A stretch of DNA of 64,000 nucleotides from Tillus elongatus (GCA_964006375.1 OZ023269.1:125654223-125718222); one strand, 5' to 3'; shown: positions 40,881 through 52,466, counted from the stretch's first letter. Numbers and translations are program-made. The notes: generated from the sequence alone by a model not told the origin.

Positions 40881-41715
40881 TTATTAGAGGAATTAATGAA
40901 CAGTTTATTCATCATTCTGATGACGCTAACTTTGTAGCGAAACGATGGCTAGGTCTGAAAACTGTATTATGATAAATTGCGTTTCCCAGATTGTACTCAC
41001 GTATAAAAGTGTGTTGGAAATTGCAGCAGGATTTTGCAGATCTTTGTTTGATGCAATATTTTCTTCTAGAGCTCACCTTGTTTATATTATGCCGTGGTCA
41101 GTAAGCAATAAAATCTTATGAAACTGAAACAATACTGTGCCACACATGGATTATGTTGCACTCACCTTTATACGACTCCGCAGATGTTATTAGCAAAGAA
41201 GTATGCTGTACATACTACACGATATAACTTAACACAATGGAAATATAAATCATCCTTAAATTAGTACGTTTGACATAGAATTAAACTGAATGTTGAATGA
41301 TTGACAGGTATACAAGTTAACTAACTCCTTATTTACGTCATACTTAACTCCGTAGACGACAATGGAAGGGTTGTTATGCAGTTCTGGCAGTTAAAGTTAC
41401 AGAGATGATGCAATAAATATTTAAATTTAAAAAAAAAATGTATTTCCCATTATCAATATTCTTCCGTTGTTTTCAATTGCCAACTTCTGGCGTAAAAATT
41501 CATTTATGACGTCACCTATTTCCAAAGGGGGACGTCATCATAAGTTTTTAAATGACAACCATATTTTTCTGCTGTTTTTCCATAGACCTGCTTACTACTT
41601 AAAAAAATTGGTCCCTTACATAACAATTTTTTGGAAGAATAGCATTGTTTACTTTAAAAACTGGAAACGTAAGTTTAATGGAAAAAATTATTGAACCAAG
41701 AAAAACAAACAAAAT
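40881..41715. other. Unassigned spacer
   Basis: No feature recognised. Confidence 0.4.
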
Positions 41716-42275
41716 TTAGAGCAAATGTTCAAATTGTTCTTCATCTCCCATTTGGCGCTGACCGATACAAGTTTAAACACTTTTTACACTGCGCTCAAAA
41801 ATGTCAAGACCAATTTGCTCCACTTCAGCGCGAGTTTTTTGCTGTAGCTCCTCTAAATTATTTGGTTTGTCGAAATAAACTTTCGATTTTAAATAACCCC
41901 ACACAAAAAATCCAAGGGAGTCACGTCTGGGGAACGGAGTGGCCACCCAATTTCTCCTCGACGTCCTATACATCTTTCAGTACATGTGGCATCAAGATAT
42001 TGACGGACGTCTACAATAAAGTGAGGAATCTTGCTGAAACCAAATAACTTGATGGGGCACATCTGCCTCGTGATTATTTTACTGAGCTGGCACTTAATTC
42101 AATCGCAAGAAATTCAGGTATCGTGCTGCTGTAAGAGCTTCTTTAAAAAAGGAAAGCCCTATAAATGAGGATTTTTATGACCAATATCTTGAATTGCACG
42201 ATATACTGCCACATTTGCGCAAAAAGTGGCTTCGTCAGAAAGAGAATGTTCTGAAGAAAATTGGGAACTTCATCG
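41716..42275 (-). pseudogene. Mariner-3 transposase remnant
   Basis: Minus-strand relics of the same DDE transposase family as mariner-1 and -2. LSDEATF (first Asp, about 42240) and, after internal losses, WFQQD (second Asp, about 42030) are followed by DVRQYLDATCTERCIGRRGE, PLRSPDVTPLDFFVWGYLKS (third Asp) and NNLEELQQKTRAEVEQIGLD. After a stop at about 41770, EEQFEHLL ends at 41716. The first and second Asp are much closer than in intact copies, so most of the central catalytic domain is deleted. No inverted repeats were found around it. Confidence 0.75.
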
Positions 42276-44609
42276 TAGCGCAACATTAATTGTCCACAAA
42301 ACTATATAATTATTAATAAATCTCAGAGCTTGGATTCATGAGTCGAAAAATGCATCACTTTGTTAATAAAATTTGTATGAGCTTTATTACGAGATTCAGG
42401 TTTTTTTTCTTAATAATGAAATGGATTTCAAATACAAATGGATAATTTATTAACAAAATTTAAATAACAAACAAATTAGAACAGTTTTTTTTAAAAATTA
42501 GGAATAGAAATATTGCTTAACTATAAAATTCTTATTAATATTACAAATTCTTAACAATAATCAAACTTCCCTTAAAGGGTACTCACGATTTTTATGCAGG
42601 TACAATCCTTTTTATTTATTTATTAAATTATTACTATTTTTTTGTTAATTGCTTTATAGCTATTGAGCTACATAAGTTCCATTCACCAACCTTTAAATGT
42701 CACTTGAAGTATTTGCCTCCATGTGTTTTAATAGTTATTCTGTCCACTATACATTTGGGTTATGTGTATGGTTTCTGGGTCTAATTTCGTTTTTACGGCT
42801 TCTTCTTTCAATCAGATGAAGATTAAAAAAAACCCTTGCCTAGTCTAATGGCAGTTGACAGTTTGGTTTTTATTTATATTTAATATTTACTAATAAAATT
42901 CCAACAAGAATTCATTAATTTACCACATATTCTCCAGTTTCCATTATTTGATTGAATAATATTTGTTACAATATAGTTATTAATAATAATCAGATCGCAG
43001 AAATAAACAGGTAAGTTGACACTTGTCAAACTTATTTAATTATTTTCCTTTAAAAATATAACCTAAAATTGTTGAGAATAAATGCTGGAAATCAATTAAA
43101 ATTCTGATGTGCTCCCTTTAGCTACTTAAATTCAACTGCCTCGATAAAATAAATCGACATTTATTTTATATAAAAACAGAAAAAAATTGAATTAGCGTCC
43201 TGACGCCATGTTATATAGACCTGCTTATTTAGGATTTTTTTTTATATTACAGCTAGCCAAACATGCTATACTTTAAAAGACAGCTTGTTGAAACTGCGTA
43301 TTTTGATACCCCATACATGTGGTTTCATTATACCGTATGTTCTTCATTTTAATGGCAAAGTTGCCATTTTTTCAAAATTGACAATTGTCATAAATATGAA
43401 AATTACTGACCGCTAATCTTTATAATACACAAATTATATAATGAAAAACTTATTCTAGACAATTTTCTGATTACATAGAGCTATTTTACATGTGATTTGG
43501 TTCAATGATAATCTTATAATCTATACATGAAATTTGTAATTCTTTTATCTGTTGACATTTCAATTTCCAGTCCAAAATTGTTTATAATAATCTACTTACC
43601 TACAATTATAAATATATACAGTCATCAAAAATACAGTTTAATACACTATTATATCAAATATTATACATAAGCCGTCCTTTCGTAACATGATGTTCGACAA
43701 TTGTTAAAAGTTGCATTTTTCTTTCATTTTCCCTTATTGTCGTTGCTACTATGTTACTCTATTATCTAATCAACCAAATGCTTTCAAATTATTAGCTCTG
43801 TTTTGAATTTACAGGTATTATCAAATTTTGTGGAAATTCCGAAATGCCATATTGTGTATATTTTGAAATGACATGCACTATCAATTTGGAAATTATATGG
43901 ACGTCACACTGATATGGACCACAATATATATAGTTACTATTTATGGTTTCTGTCAATTTTGATCATAAAAATTGCTGTGGAAAGGAGTTTTCCTTATTAT
44001 GTTATAATTATACTGGACCACATCTCAAAATAACAGGTAATCTATAATATGTCAATAATTTCTGATTGCCATACCTTCATATCATTCTAATCATGTTGTG
44101 TTCGTATTTTTCCACACATTTTATCCTATTTGCTTCCTAAATTAATTGAAGTTTATTGTTATAGTGCCAAAGTTTATCACTCTGACGATTTGTTTGCTGC
44201 GTTTAACGCACCTATCAAGATGGAGACGTGATTCAGTCACGGAATGCTGATCTTTTATTTTAATTAGCTGCAGTGATCTCGTCTACTGCTTTATTAAATT
44301 TAATATTTTAATTTTGAATGTATAGTCTTTGGAAAATACACTTTTTTTATGTAAGTCGCACACTTTGATCTCAAATACTGTTTTTATATGATATTTTTGA
44401 TATTATCATGCATTAAGGTGTTTATTTTTATTTATTTTGATTTGAATACTTAGCCCCTTCCATGCTTATCGACTTTTGTTTTTAAATTCCCCCTTTTTAA
44501 CCCGTCTGGCAAGACATACTGTAATAAGAATTACGTACATTTTCCAAGATTTTCTCTTTTCATTTTTCTAAGTTTAGATGCATTGCTGGTACATTAAAAA
44601 TTACCATAG

Positions 44610-44612
<3 letters not shown>
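42276..44612. other. AT-rich spacer, 2.3 kb
   Basis: No coding frames or repeats shared with the window were recognised. The longest TE-free stretch besides 57.6-60.0 kb. Confidence 0.4.
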
Positions 44613-44694
<82 letters not shown>

Positions 44695-44755
44695 AATGTG
44701 TAAGCCATATCTATAGAAAGTTGGTACCATAACACAGTTTATACGTCCAGACTTG
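44613..44755. repeat. TA microsatellite with degenerate unit end
   Basis: TA array 44613-44690, then TATGAATGTGTAAGCC and ACACAGTTTATACGTCCAGA, a decayed form of the TA-core terminus. Confidence 0.75.
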
Positions 44756-45622
44756 TAATTCTATTTTGGTTTTAAAAATCAAACGCAAACATAGTATGTA
44801 AAAGGTATGAATATAATAAAATTTATTTGACACATTCAACAAAATCTATTATCTGCATTTTTGATGCAAAAGTACATCGAACGTTCAATATCAGAATATA
44901 GTTACATTAAAATTTATTTTTAAATCTCTCTAGAACGTTATCATTATACAATGTATGGCATTTTTTTCACATTTAGGTGCCCATTATAATTAATGACTGA
45001 TTTTGCATCCACACGGTTACGCAAATTATTTCAGTTCATGCAATATTTGTTGTCTATGTTGTTTGCTTTTTATTATGGGATAGAACTGGATACAGGACTT
45101 CGAAATAATTAATAACATTGTGGATAGCGTTCTGTAAATGTTTGGACATTGTGATGCAATAAATGAGTAGAATTGTTTTGATGGATGGGTGCGATGAATT
45201 GCAGTATTTTGTTTACCTAAAAATGTAAGCCAAAGCCGCTACTTTTTACCATTTTACTTTATTTAAAAAGCATTTAATACTTTAAACCATTATTTGCACC
45301 TCACTCCTCAGATTTATACAGGGTGTTTCAAAAATGATGGTCTATGTTACAGGTGCACATTCAGCACACAAAAAATAAGACTATTTTTTCATATAAACAT
45401 GGGTCCGCAAATTTTTAGTTTTTTAAATACAGCGTGTTATAGTTATTTGTTTTTGTCAGTTTTTCACGAATAAGTCCAAGTCAAATTAAAAATTTGACGT
45501 GAAAATGTGCATGTGGGGTTTTCAAGGGCAATAAATTTAAATATGTTATTGTTAATAACAATTCTGGCAGAGGGCGCCACCTGTAAGACATGGCTTGCAT
45601 TCAATTGGATATAATTTTTTGA
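44756..45622. other. Unassigned; one mariner-type end
   Basis: At 45318 TA-CAGGGTGTTTCAAAAATGA has the form of a mariner-type end, and the 300 bp up to mariner-2 may belong to it, but no right end was found. The rest is AT-rich. Confidence 0.35.
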
Positions 45623-45803
45623 CACCCAGTAATATCGACCTACCGTATAGCTACATTGCAGCCCTTATCAATTGTAAGCAAAAAATGTATATTTGATTTA
45701 AATCTCTCAGACACACCATTTTCGAGATATTTCAATTTTTGTATGTCGAATTAAGGTACTTAATGAGAAGCTTCATCCAGACAGCAAAATTTATTGATGA
45801 GGT

Positions 45804-45844
45804 GCCCTACGCGTTTCGGCTATATAATAGCCATCATCAGGGGC
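45804..45844 (-). ncRNA. Hammerhead ribozyme-like motif (Penelope-like element 1)
   Basis: On the minus strand 41 nt read: stem I strand GCCC; core CTGATGA; one extra T; stem II GGCTAT-TAT-ATAGCC; GAA; a two-base stem III AC-GC-GT; A; stem I strand GGGC. Stems I and II pair perfectly. This is the order of a type I hammerhead with a minimal stem III, and hammerhead motifs are known in the terminal repeats of Penelope-like elements. The predicted cut is after GTA. The extra T after the core departs from the classic consensus, so activity is unproven. Confidence 0.65.
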
Positions 45845-46699
45845 AAATCTAAAAATTGTAATAAAAGGTCTGTCAGAAAACATTGTCTTCTGGTAGGCAA
45901 TTGTGCTGGTTTAAGCACAATGATCTCAAGTTAAACTCTACATACATCATCAAGACTAAAATCTACAGTCACATAGCAAAACATGTCTAAAACAGGTTAA
46001 AAAAGCAATGTTACATGCCGAACATAAAGTAAAAAACTACAAGTCAAACCAAAAGGTTAACTAATTCACACTAAAGTCAAAAACATGCAGTCAAAACGGG
46101 CTGAAGGCCATCATTATCAAAACCGAGCATAAGTTAAACGAGTTAAAACAGCTAGTTATTTAGTGCAAAAGCTAAAAAGTCAACATTGAATCTACAAAGC
46201 GAAAAAGGCAGTGGAGTGAACTGACAGAGCAAAACACAACAGGAGGCCACACAGTCAAGCAGAAACCCCATGAGAACTCATAAGGAGATTGAAAAATTCT
46301 ATAAAGAAGTGATACGAGAAAACAAAATGGCTTCAATACTTACTTTCTAATTCTTGAAAAAATTAGATTCAAACTATACACAGGTTGCCAAGGCTGGAGT
46401 CTTCATCTATTGCATCAGCGGTCCAACAACAACATACCCAAATGTGCCGGAAAATCGACTCATAGTGTCATTAAAACAATACAAACGACAACTCAAACAC
46501 AAGACGAGAGTGAACGTCATTAATGAAAACTGCAATAAAGCAGATGGCGCTGGTTTGACGGCGAAACGGTGAACCAAACGCAAGGACAGAACAGCGAAAA
46601 TGTCATGGACAAAACGCGGAGAGGAGGGGGAGCCACAGAACAGCCAACTTTGTATATGTTATGCTTCAGCCATAGAGGAACCATAGACTACTGGTAATA

Positions 46700-48079
46700 T
46701 TAGTTGACTAAATGATTATACAATGAAGGAAAATTCGAAATGTCTGTATTGGACAGGTTCAAAACTTCGTTGCTGGAACATTTGACATGCTTGAAAATTT
46801 CCATCTCTTCTAAGATATATTGTTCTACTCCAAAACTTGAGGGATGTAGAATCCTGGCATCATTGTTCTTATTGAAGCAGTGGCCACTCTCTCTTAAATG
46901 ACTACCAAAGACTGACGTGTCATTGTTCACCTGGTTTCTGCTCCTGAGGTGCTCTGACACCCTGGTGCTTAATGATCTTCCTGTTCTCCCGATGTAAACG
47001 GCATTGCAATCGGGGGTACCACATGTTAAACGATAAACACCTGACTTCTTAAGGTCTGGGATATTGTCCTTGTTGTGGATGAACATATTACTAACTGTGT
47101 TCATAGATTTGAATGAAAACTTAACATTGTCTCTCTTGAGGGCTTTAACTATAGTGTTTGAAACTGGGCCACAAAACGTGAAGGGGAAATATGAGACTCC
47201 CTCTGGCTGGGTGAGCGGTAAACTAGTGCTGAGTTCTACCAAGAGCTGACGGCTCTTTTTCCTGACCATCCTATCGACGATATTGATTGGATACTCGTTG
47301 TTAACTGCGAGCTGCTTGATAAGGTTCAATTCTTTGACGAAATTCGTCCCCGACAGTGGGACTCTGAACAATCTGTCGACTAGGAATCTGATTGAGGCCA
47401 ACTTGTGAGAGATGTGGTGGCATGACTTGAACGGGATAAGGTGGTCCGTTTGAGTGGGATTTCTGTATATGTCGAAAACAATGGAACTGCTGCTTCTGCT
47501 CAGCTTCAAATCAAGGAAACTTATGGAAGAGTTGACTTCTAATTCCATGGTGAAATTGATGTTGACGTGTAGATTGTTGAGCCAACCCAGGAACTGATGA
47601 AGCTGCTCTGTGGTACCCGACCACACCACAAGTATGTCATCGACATAACGTGACCAGAAAGAAATATGACTTAGAAAAGGGTTGTAGTCGCTGAAGACCA
47701 GGTCCCTCTCAAAGAAGCTCATGAAAATCTCTGCACAAAGAGGTGACAGCGGGTTACCCATGGGGAGACCGTCCTTCTGGACAAAGATCTTGTCGTCAAA
47801 CGATAAGAAGTTCTGGGCCAGGCAAACCTTAACCAAGGCATGGAGGGCCCTTTGGGACTCGCTGCTGAATGAAGAGGAAGTGAGCAAACTTTTTAGGAGC
47901 AGTAGTGTCTGATTTACGGGAACACTGGTAAAGAGATTGGAGACATCGAAAGAAACCAACAAAGACTCGTCTCTCAGCGTTATGTTGCTTAGTTTATTAA
48001 CAAGCTCTGTAGAATTTTTGACGGAGTAAGGTGAGTGGTAATCCAAAGCAGACATCAACAAAGACGACAGCAATCTCAA
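46700..48079 (-). CDS. Penelope-like reverse transcriptase with GIY-YIG endonuclease (N-truncated)
   Basis: The 459-codon open frame is the only long intact polymerase frame in the window. The frame opens at 48079 with the first ATG at 48055, close to the element's end. Palm motifs are present: LLVSFDVSNLFTSVPV (motif A), KDGLPMGNPLSPLCAEIFMS (motif B), SRYVDDILVVW (motif C, catalytic Asp pair intact) and SISFLDLKLSR. The C-terminal GIY-YIG nuclease has GVYRLTCGTPDC, AVYIGRTGRSL and VSEHLRSRN. The fusion of this RT with GIY-YIG defines the Penelope-like class, which uses target-primed integration. Full-length proteins in the family are longer, so about 200-300 N-terminal residues are missing. 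Confidence 0.9.
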   Translation of the reverse strand: MRLLSSLLMSALDYHSPYSVKNSTELVNKLSNITLRDESLLVSFDVSNLFTSVPVNQTLLLLKSLLTSSSFSSESQRALHALVKVCLAQNFLSFDDKIFVQKDGLPMGNPLSPLCAEIFMSFFERDLVFSDYNPFLSHISFWSRYVDDILVVWSGTTEQLHQFLGWLNNLHVNINFTMELEVNSSISFLDLKLSRSSSSIVFDIYRNPTQTDHLIPFKSCHHISHKLASIRFLVDRLFRVPLSGTNFVKELNLIKQLAVNNEYPINIVDRMVRKKSRQLLVELSTSLPLTQPEGVSYFPFTFCGPVSNTIVKALKRDNVKFSFKSMNTVSNMFIHNKDNIPDLKKSGVYRLTCGTPDCNAVYIGRTGRSLSTRVSEHLRSRNQVNNDTSVFGSHLRESGHCFNKNNDARILHPSSFGVEQYILEEMEIFKHVKCSSNEVLNLSNTDISNFPSLYNHLVN

Positions 48080-48163
48080 TAAATTTTGCTGTCTGGATGA
48101 AGCTTCTTATTAAGTACCTTAATTATGTCTATCCCAGACCTTGTGACGTTCAGGAATGAAAAA

Positions 48164-48507
48164 TTTGTATGTCGATGTCGTTCAAAAATCAATTCTGAGA
48201 CTAATCATAGGAATACATTTTTCACCTTTTAATTGCTATCAGTATGTATAAACTTCATTTTCTTATTCTCTAGTTAAAAATTAAAATCTTACCAGAAAAA
48301 AGAACTGACAAGACACAATCACGAAGATAAAATAAAAAGCCATGATAACAAACTTTGAACAAACCATTTAACAAAGTGGTTTCCATCGTTACGGGACTTG
48401 ACTTTTGCGTTTTCGTCATGACATATACTACATTTGACTTTTACGTTTGAGACTACTCACTATTTTTAAGTAATTAATTGAATTGTCCGTAATTTTTCTA
48501 ATTAAAT
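48164..48507. other. Mariner-2 left inverted repeat remainder and leader
   Basis: TTTGTATGTCGATGTCGTTC resumes the left inverted repeat after the Penelope-like insertion. The following 300 bp up to ATG 48508 are the transposon leader, without other features. Confidence 0.7.
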
Positions 48508-49509
48508 ATGGAAGTCAGTACCAACAATGAACTAACAGGCATTCATGTTATGTATTCACGGGCTTTTGGCAACTGTTATGAGGCGAAACGACTGTATGAA
48601 GAAGCTTTCCCAAATCGGGGAATTCCAGACAGAAGGATGTTTCAACGGATTGACATCCGTCTGCGAGAAACAGGTACATACTTACATTATCTAATACATC
48701 TATCTGTCTCTTTCGAATATATTTTTTACCAGGTGCTCTTAATAAAGTTATTGCTGACGATATGACGAGTTCTTTACGAGCAACAATTGCGTTCATATCA
48801 CATTCAACGTGTGCAGGCACTATCGCCTGAAAGAGATTTTATACATCGCCTACAATTTTGCCAATAGTATCTTCAACATAATAATATAGAAAACTTGTTG
48901 AATTGTGTATTGTTCGCTGACGAGTCTGGATTTAGGCGCGACGGGATCGTCAATTTTCGTAACAGCCATATTTGGGCTGACGAAAATCCCCACGCAGTTT
49001 TTGAAAGGCATCATCAACAGCAATTTTCCTTAAATGTATGGGCTGGAATTGTAGGGTGTAATTTGATAAGACCACACAGACTTAATGCTACAACTTATTT
49101 TGAATTCCTGCAAAACCAACTAAATGGGTTATTAGAAAATGTACTTCTTGACATAAGACATAATCTGTGGTTTATGCATGACGGAGTTCCCCTACATTTC
49201 GCCCTAAATGTCAGAAATTACTTAAGCAATACTTTTGGACGCAGATGGATCGGACGCGGTGGACCTCAGCCATGGCCGGCTCGATTCCCTGATTTAAATC
49301 CTATTATGGACTTTTATTTATAGGGGCATGTCAAAAGTATTGTTTATGAAAATGTTGAAAATGTTGATGATCTGCAGCAAAGAATTGTACTTGGATGCGA
49401 ACAAATTAGAAATACCTCAGAAATATTTCACAGAGTAGGACGTTGTATGTTCCGCAGAACACAAAAGTTTTTTGAAGTGGAGGGTGGCCATTTTGAACAT
49501 TTATTGTAG
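48508..49509 (+). pseudogene. Mariner-2 transposase (degenerate)
   Basis: Starts at ATG 48508 with an N-terminal helix-turn-helix segment (RAFGNCYEAKRLYEEAFPNR, RLRETG). The reading then passes a 59-nt GT-AG segment (48674-48732) and resumes ALNKV. About 50 codons are deleted before VLYEQQLRSYHIQRVQALSP. Catalytic blocks: VLFADESGF (first Asp), LNVWAGIVG, FMHDGVPLHF (second Asp), WPARFPDLNPIMDFYL (third Asp), again 36 residues between the last two. Nonsense codons: a TAG after LQFCQ (about 48868) and TAG 49321-49323 where the family has Trp (DFYL-stop-GHVKS). It ends GGHFEHLL with TAG at 49509. Inactive. Confidence 0.85.
48674..48732 (+). other. Intron-like 59-nt segment in transposase
   Basis: The segment begins GTACATACTT, has a T-rich stretch and ends TTTTTTACCAG. 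Its length is not a multiple of three, and removing it joins AAACAG to GTGCTC so that RLRETG continues into ALNKV, as expected for this region of the protein family. 59 nt is within the common size range of short insect introns. Alternative: a random insertion that happens to have GT and AG ends. Confidence 0.4.
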
Positions 49510-49870
49510 TCAGGTATCATAAAATGTTATAAATTTTTTATTTGTTGTTTTATTTGTTGTTAAAATTTGCACACAATACAATTAATTACTTGCGAAAAAT
49601 TAATTTTTGAGCGACATCGACATACAAAAAGTGAGATATCTCGAAAATGGTGTGTCTGAGAGATTTGGATCAAACATAATTTTTTTGCTTACAATTGATA
49701 AGGGCTGCAACGTAACTATACGGTAGGTTGATATTACTGGGTGATGTTTTTAGCTTTGTTAATTTTAATTGCATGTTTAACTTTATATTTTTTAGCTAGT
49801 GTTACTGTATCTGTAGCTTTTTAGATTTTAACTAGACTGTTGGTTTGTGTTTTTACTGTGTGACTTGTGA

Positions 49871-50271
49871 CAATTTATTCATTCACAATCAAGATAGCAT
49901 CCCAGACCTGAAGAAGTCAGGTGTTTGTCGCTTAAAATGTGGGGGTACCACATTTTTACCCCCGATTGTAAATCTGCCTACATAGGAAGAACCGGAAGAT
50001 CTTTGGGCACCAGAGTCAGAGAACACCTTAGAAGTAGAAACCAGCTCAATAATGACACGTCAGTCGTTGGTCGCCATTTAAGGGATAGTGGCCACTGCTT
50101 CAACAAAAATACAAATGCTAAAATCTTGCACCCTTCGAGTTTTGGCGTAGAAAAATTCGTCTTAGAAGAAATTGAATTTTCAAACATTCCAAGTGCCAAG
50201 CCAGTGAAGTTTTGAACTTGTGTAACACTGATGCAACTAACGTTCCTTCCTTCCATAGCCAATTGGTGTAA
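49871..50271 (+). pseudogene. GIY-YIG endonuclease domain of Penelope-like element 2
   Basis: SAYIGRTGRSLGTRVREHLR and GRHLRDSGHCFNKNTNAKIL, HPSSFGVEKFVLEE match the C-terminal nuclease of Penelope-like element 1. A small insertion at about 49945 (GGGGTACCACATTTTTACCC region) disrupts GVCRLKCG from the rest. A frameshift near 50190 precedes SEVLNLCNTDATNVPSFHSQ, which ends at TAA 50269-50271, just like LNLSNTDISNFPSLYNHLVN in element 1. RT is absent; non-functional. Confidence 0.82.
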
Positions 50272-50483
50272 CAGTGCTGCTAGTTTTTCTACATGACCAT
50301 GAACTTTATGATTTGAAGATGGCTGCTCTATGGCTCTCCTTCCATTCTCTACTCTTTTGTCATTGACATGTTTAGCTTCTGACACTTCTTCGTGCACCTG
50401 CACCGGTGCATCCTGCCCGTTTCAAGTTCACATAATGGTCGCCCCTCATCATGGCTGTCGTTAAAAATCGCCGATCAAGGAAT

Positions 50484-51078
50484 TCCACACCTTGGAAGTC
50501 TTCGGGACAAAAGAGCGGGCATAACAAGATATTCTATGTCTGGTAAGCTGGACAGTAAAAGGGTGCATTCGCTCTGTTCCCCTGGTAGATCTGTTGGGGG
50601 CAGCAGGTGGAGGAACTATGGAAGAAAGCTCCTCTGAGCAGTGCCCGTGCAGATATATATAAATGAGAAAGAGGTCACCAACGGCACGTCGGTGGAAAAG
50701 GGATGGCAGCCTTTGGGTGAGGGTAGGGTCACTGATGAGACGTATAGCTCTCTTCTGAATGGAGTCCAGGATAGTGAGTGTAGAAGCGGCAGCAGCACCC
50801 CAGATGTGAGAGGAGTATTCGAGGTTTGGTTTTATTTGTAAAGTATATAAAGTATAGAGATTAGCTGGTGAAAAGTATTTGCGAGCCCGGAAGAGGAAAC
50901 CTAATTGCTTAGCAGCCGCTTCTGCAATTGATGTGACATGTTGGTGCCAATTGAGATTTCGATCCACAGAGATGCCAACAAGTGAAAAGGACTCATTACT
51001 TTGAATAACTTGGTTGTTTATTGTGATGGGTCTAGGGCTGGTGTATCTCTTATGAGAAAGAAAGCAAGACTGTGATTT
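50484..51078 (-). pseudogene. Jockey-like LINE copy C fragment
   Basis: Minus-strand frame from KSQSCFLSHKRYTSPRPITI through [60 protein letters not shown] to RSFVPKTSKVWNS. That is the thumb and C-terminal region of the reverse transcriptase frame, open throughout. It is truncated at both ends (no endonuclease, no palm, no 3' UTR) and lies inside Penelope-like element 2. At VGDLFLIYIYLHG it keeps the short ATATATATAAA seed that became a 142-bp array in copy B. Clean target duplications were not found. Confidence 0.85.
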
Positions 51079-51184
51079 TTCTGTAGAGATCACTTTGTCA
51101 CCATTGTGCTCTGACATGCACAATTGCCTACCGGAAAAACTAATGTTTTTCTGACAGACCTTTCTTGTTATGTTTGTAGATTTA

Positions 51185-51226
51185 TCCCCTGAAGATGACC
51201 TCTTAGAGTGTCGAAACGCGTCGGGA
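51185..51226 (+). ncRNA. Hammerhead ribozyme-like motif (Penelope-like element 2)
   Basis: Plus strand: stem I TCCC; core CTGAAGA; extra T; stem II GACCTC-TTA-GAG-T-GTC (one bulged T); GAA; minimal stem III AC-GC-GT; C; stem I GGGA. The predicted cut is after GTC, the canonical triplet. The motif sits at the same place near the 3' end as 45804-45844 does in element 1, and both share the extra T. The paired bases differ between the copies while pairing is kept, for example GCCC/GGGC against TCCC/GGGA in stem I. This supports a conserved RNA fold. Confidence 0.65.
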
Positions 51227-51310
51227 GTGAAATAAGTTTTAAATAAATTTGGTGTCTGGAGGAGAAGCCTTTCATTCAATGTTTAATTAAAACGGTTTAT
51301 TATTTGTTGT

Positions 51311-52460
<1,150 letters not shown>

Positions 52461-52466
52461 TAAACG

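Larger units (their letters stand above)
45750..48163 (-). mobile_element. Penelope-like element 1 (2.4 kb)
   Basis: The insert is flanked by the 12-bp duplication TTTGTATGTCGA (45738-45749 and 48164-48175), derived from the mariner-2 inverted repeat. Minus-strand reverse transcriptase and GIY-YIG frame, a 3' UTR of about 0.9 kb, a hammerhead-like motif at 45804-45844 and a pair of inverted sequences of about 45 bp (45752-45792 and 48078-48120, with AAGCTTCATCCAGACAGCAA). Inverted and direct end repeats are usual in Penelope-like elements. The RT N-terminus is missing, so this is a 5'-truncated insertion. Confidence 0.88.
45623..49743 (+). mobile_element. Mariner-2, interrupted by Penelope-like element 1
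   Basis: Left end CACCCAGTAATATCGACCTA and right end TAGGTTGATATTACTGGGTG-type complement (49592-49743) form inverted repeats of about 150 bp. They share GCAGCCCTTATCAATTGTAA and CTCTCAGACACACCATTTTC. The left repeat is interrupted at 45749 by the Penelope-like element and resumes at 48164. Without it the transposon is about 1.7 kb. The flanking dinucleotides are GA and AT rather than clean TA duplications, suggesting end decay. Confidence 0.85.
49860..51275 (+). mobile_element. Penelope-like element 2, interrupted by jockey copy C
   Basis: Homology to Penelope-like element 1 begins near 49871 (CATCCCAGACCTGAAGAAGT), so the RT region is lost. The GIY-YIG part, 3' UTR and the end (GGTGTCTGGAGGAGAAGCCT, near 51275) remain. 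The UTR is split: after 50470 the jockey fragment 50484-51078 intervenes, then AATTGCCTACCGGAAAAACT and TTTTCTGACAGACCTTTCTT resume the match to 45860-45930. Related to but clearly diverged from element 1. Confidence 0.78.

Noticed and set aside
40673..40972. 99-codon frame starting MLTLVTVYLF
   Set aside because: Most of it lies over two dispersed repeats (40630-40728 and 40775-40880).
45318..45622. Outer mariner-type element enclosing mariner-2
   Set aside because: A convincing left end exists (CAGGGTGTTTCAAAAATG) but no inverted right end was found beyond 49743.
46354..46572. 72-codon plus-strand frame
   Set aside because: Lies antisense in the 3' UTR of Penelope-like element 1; nothing recognised.
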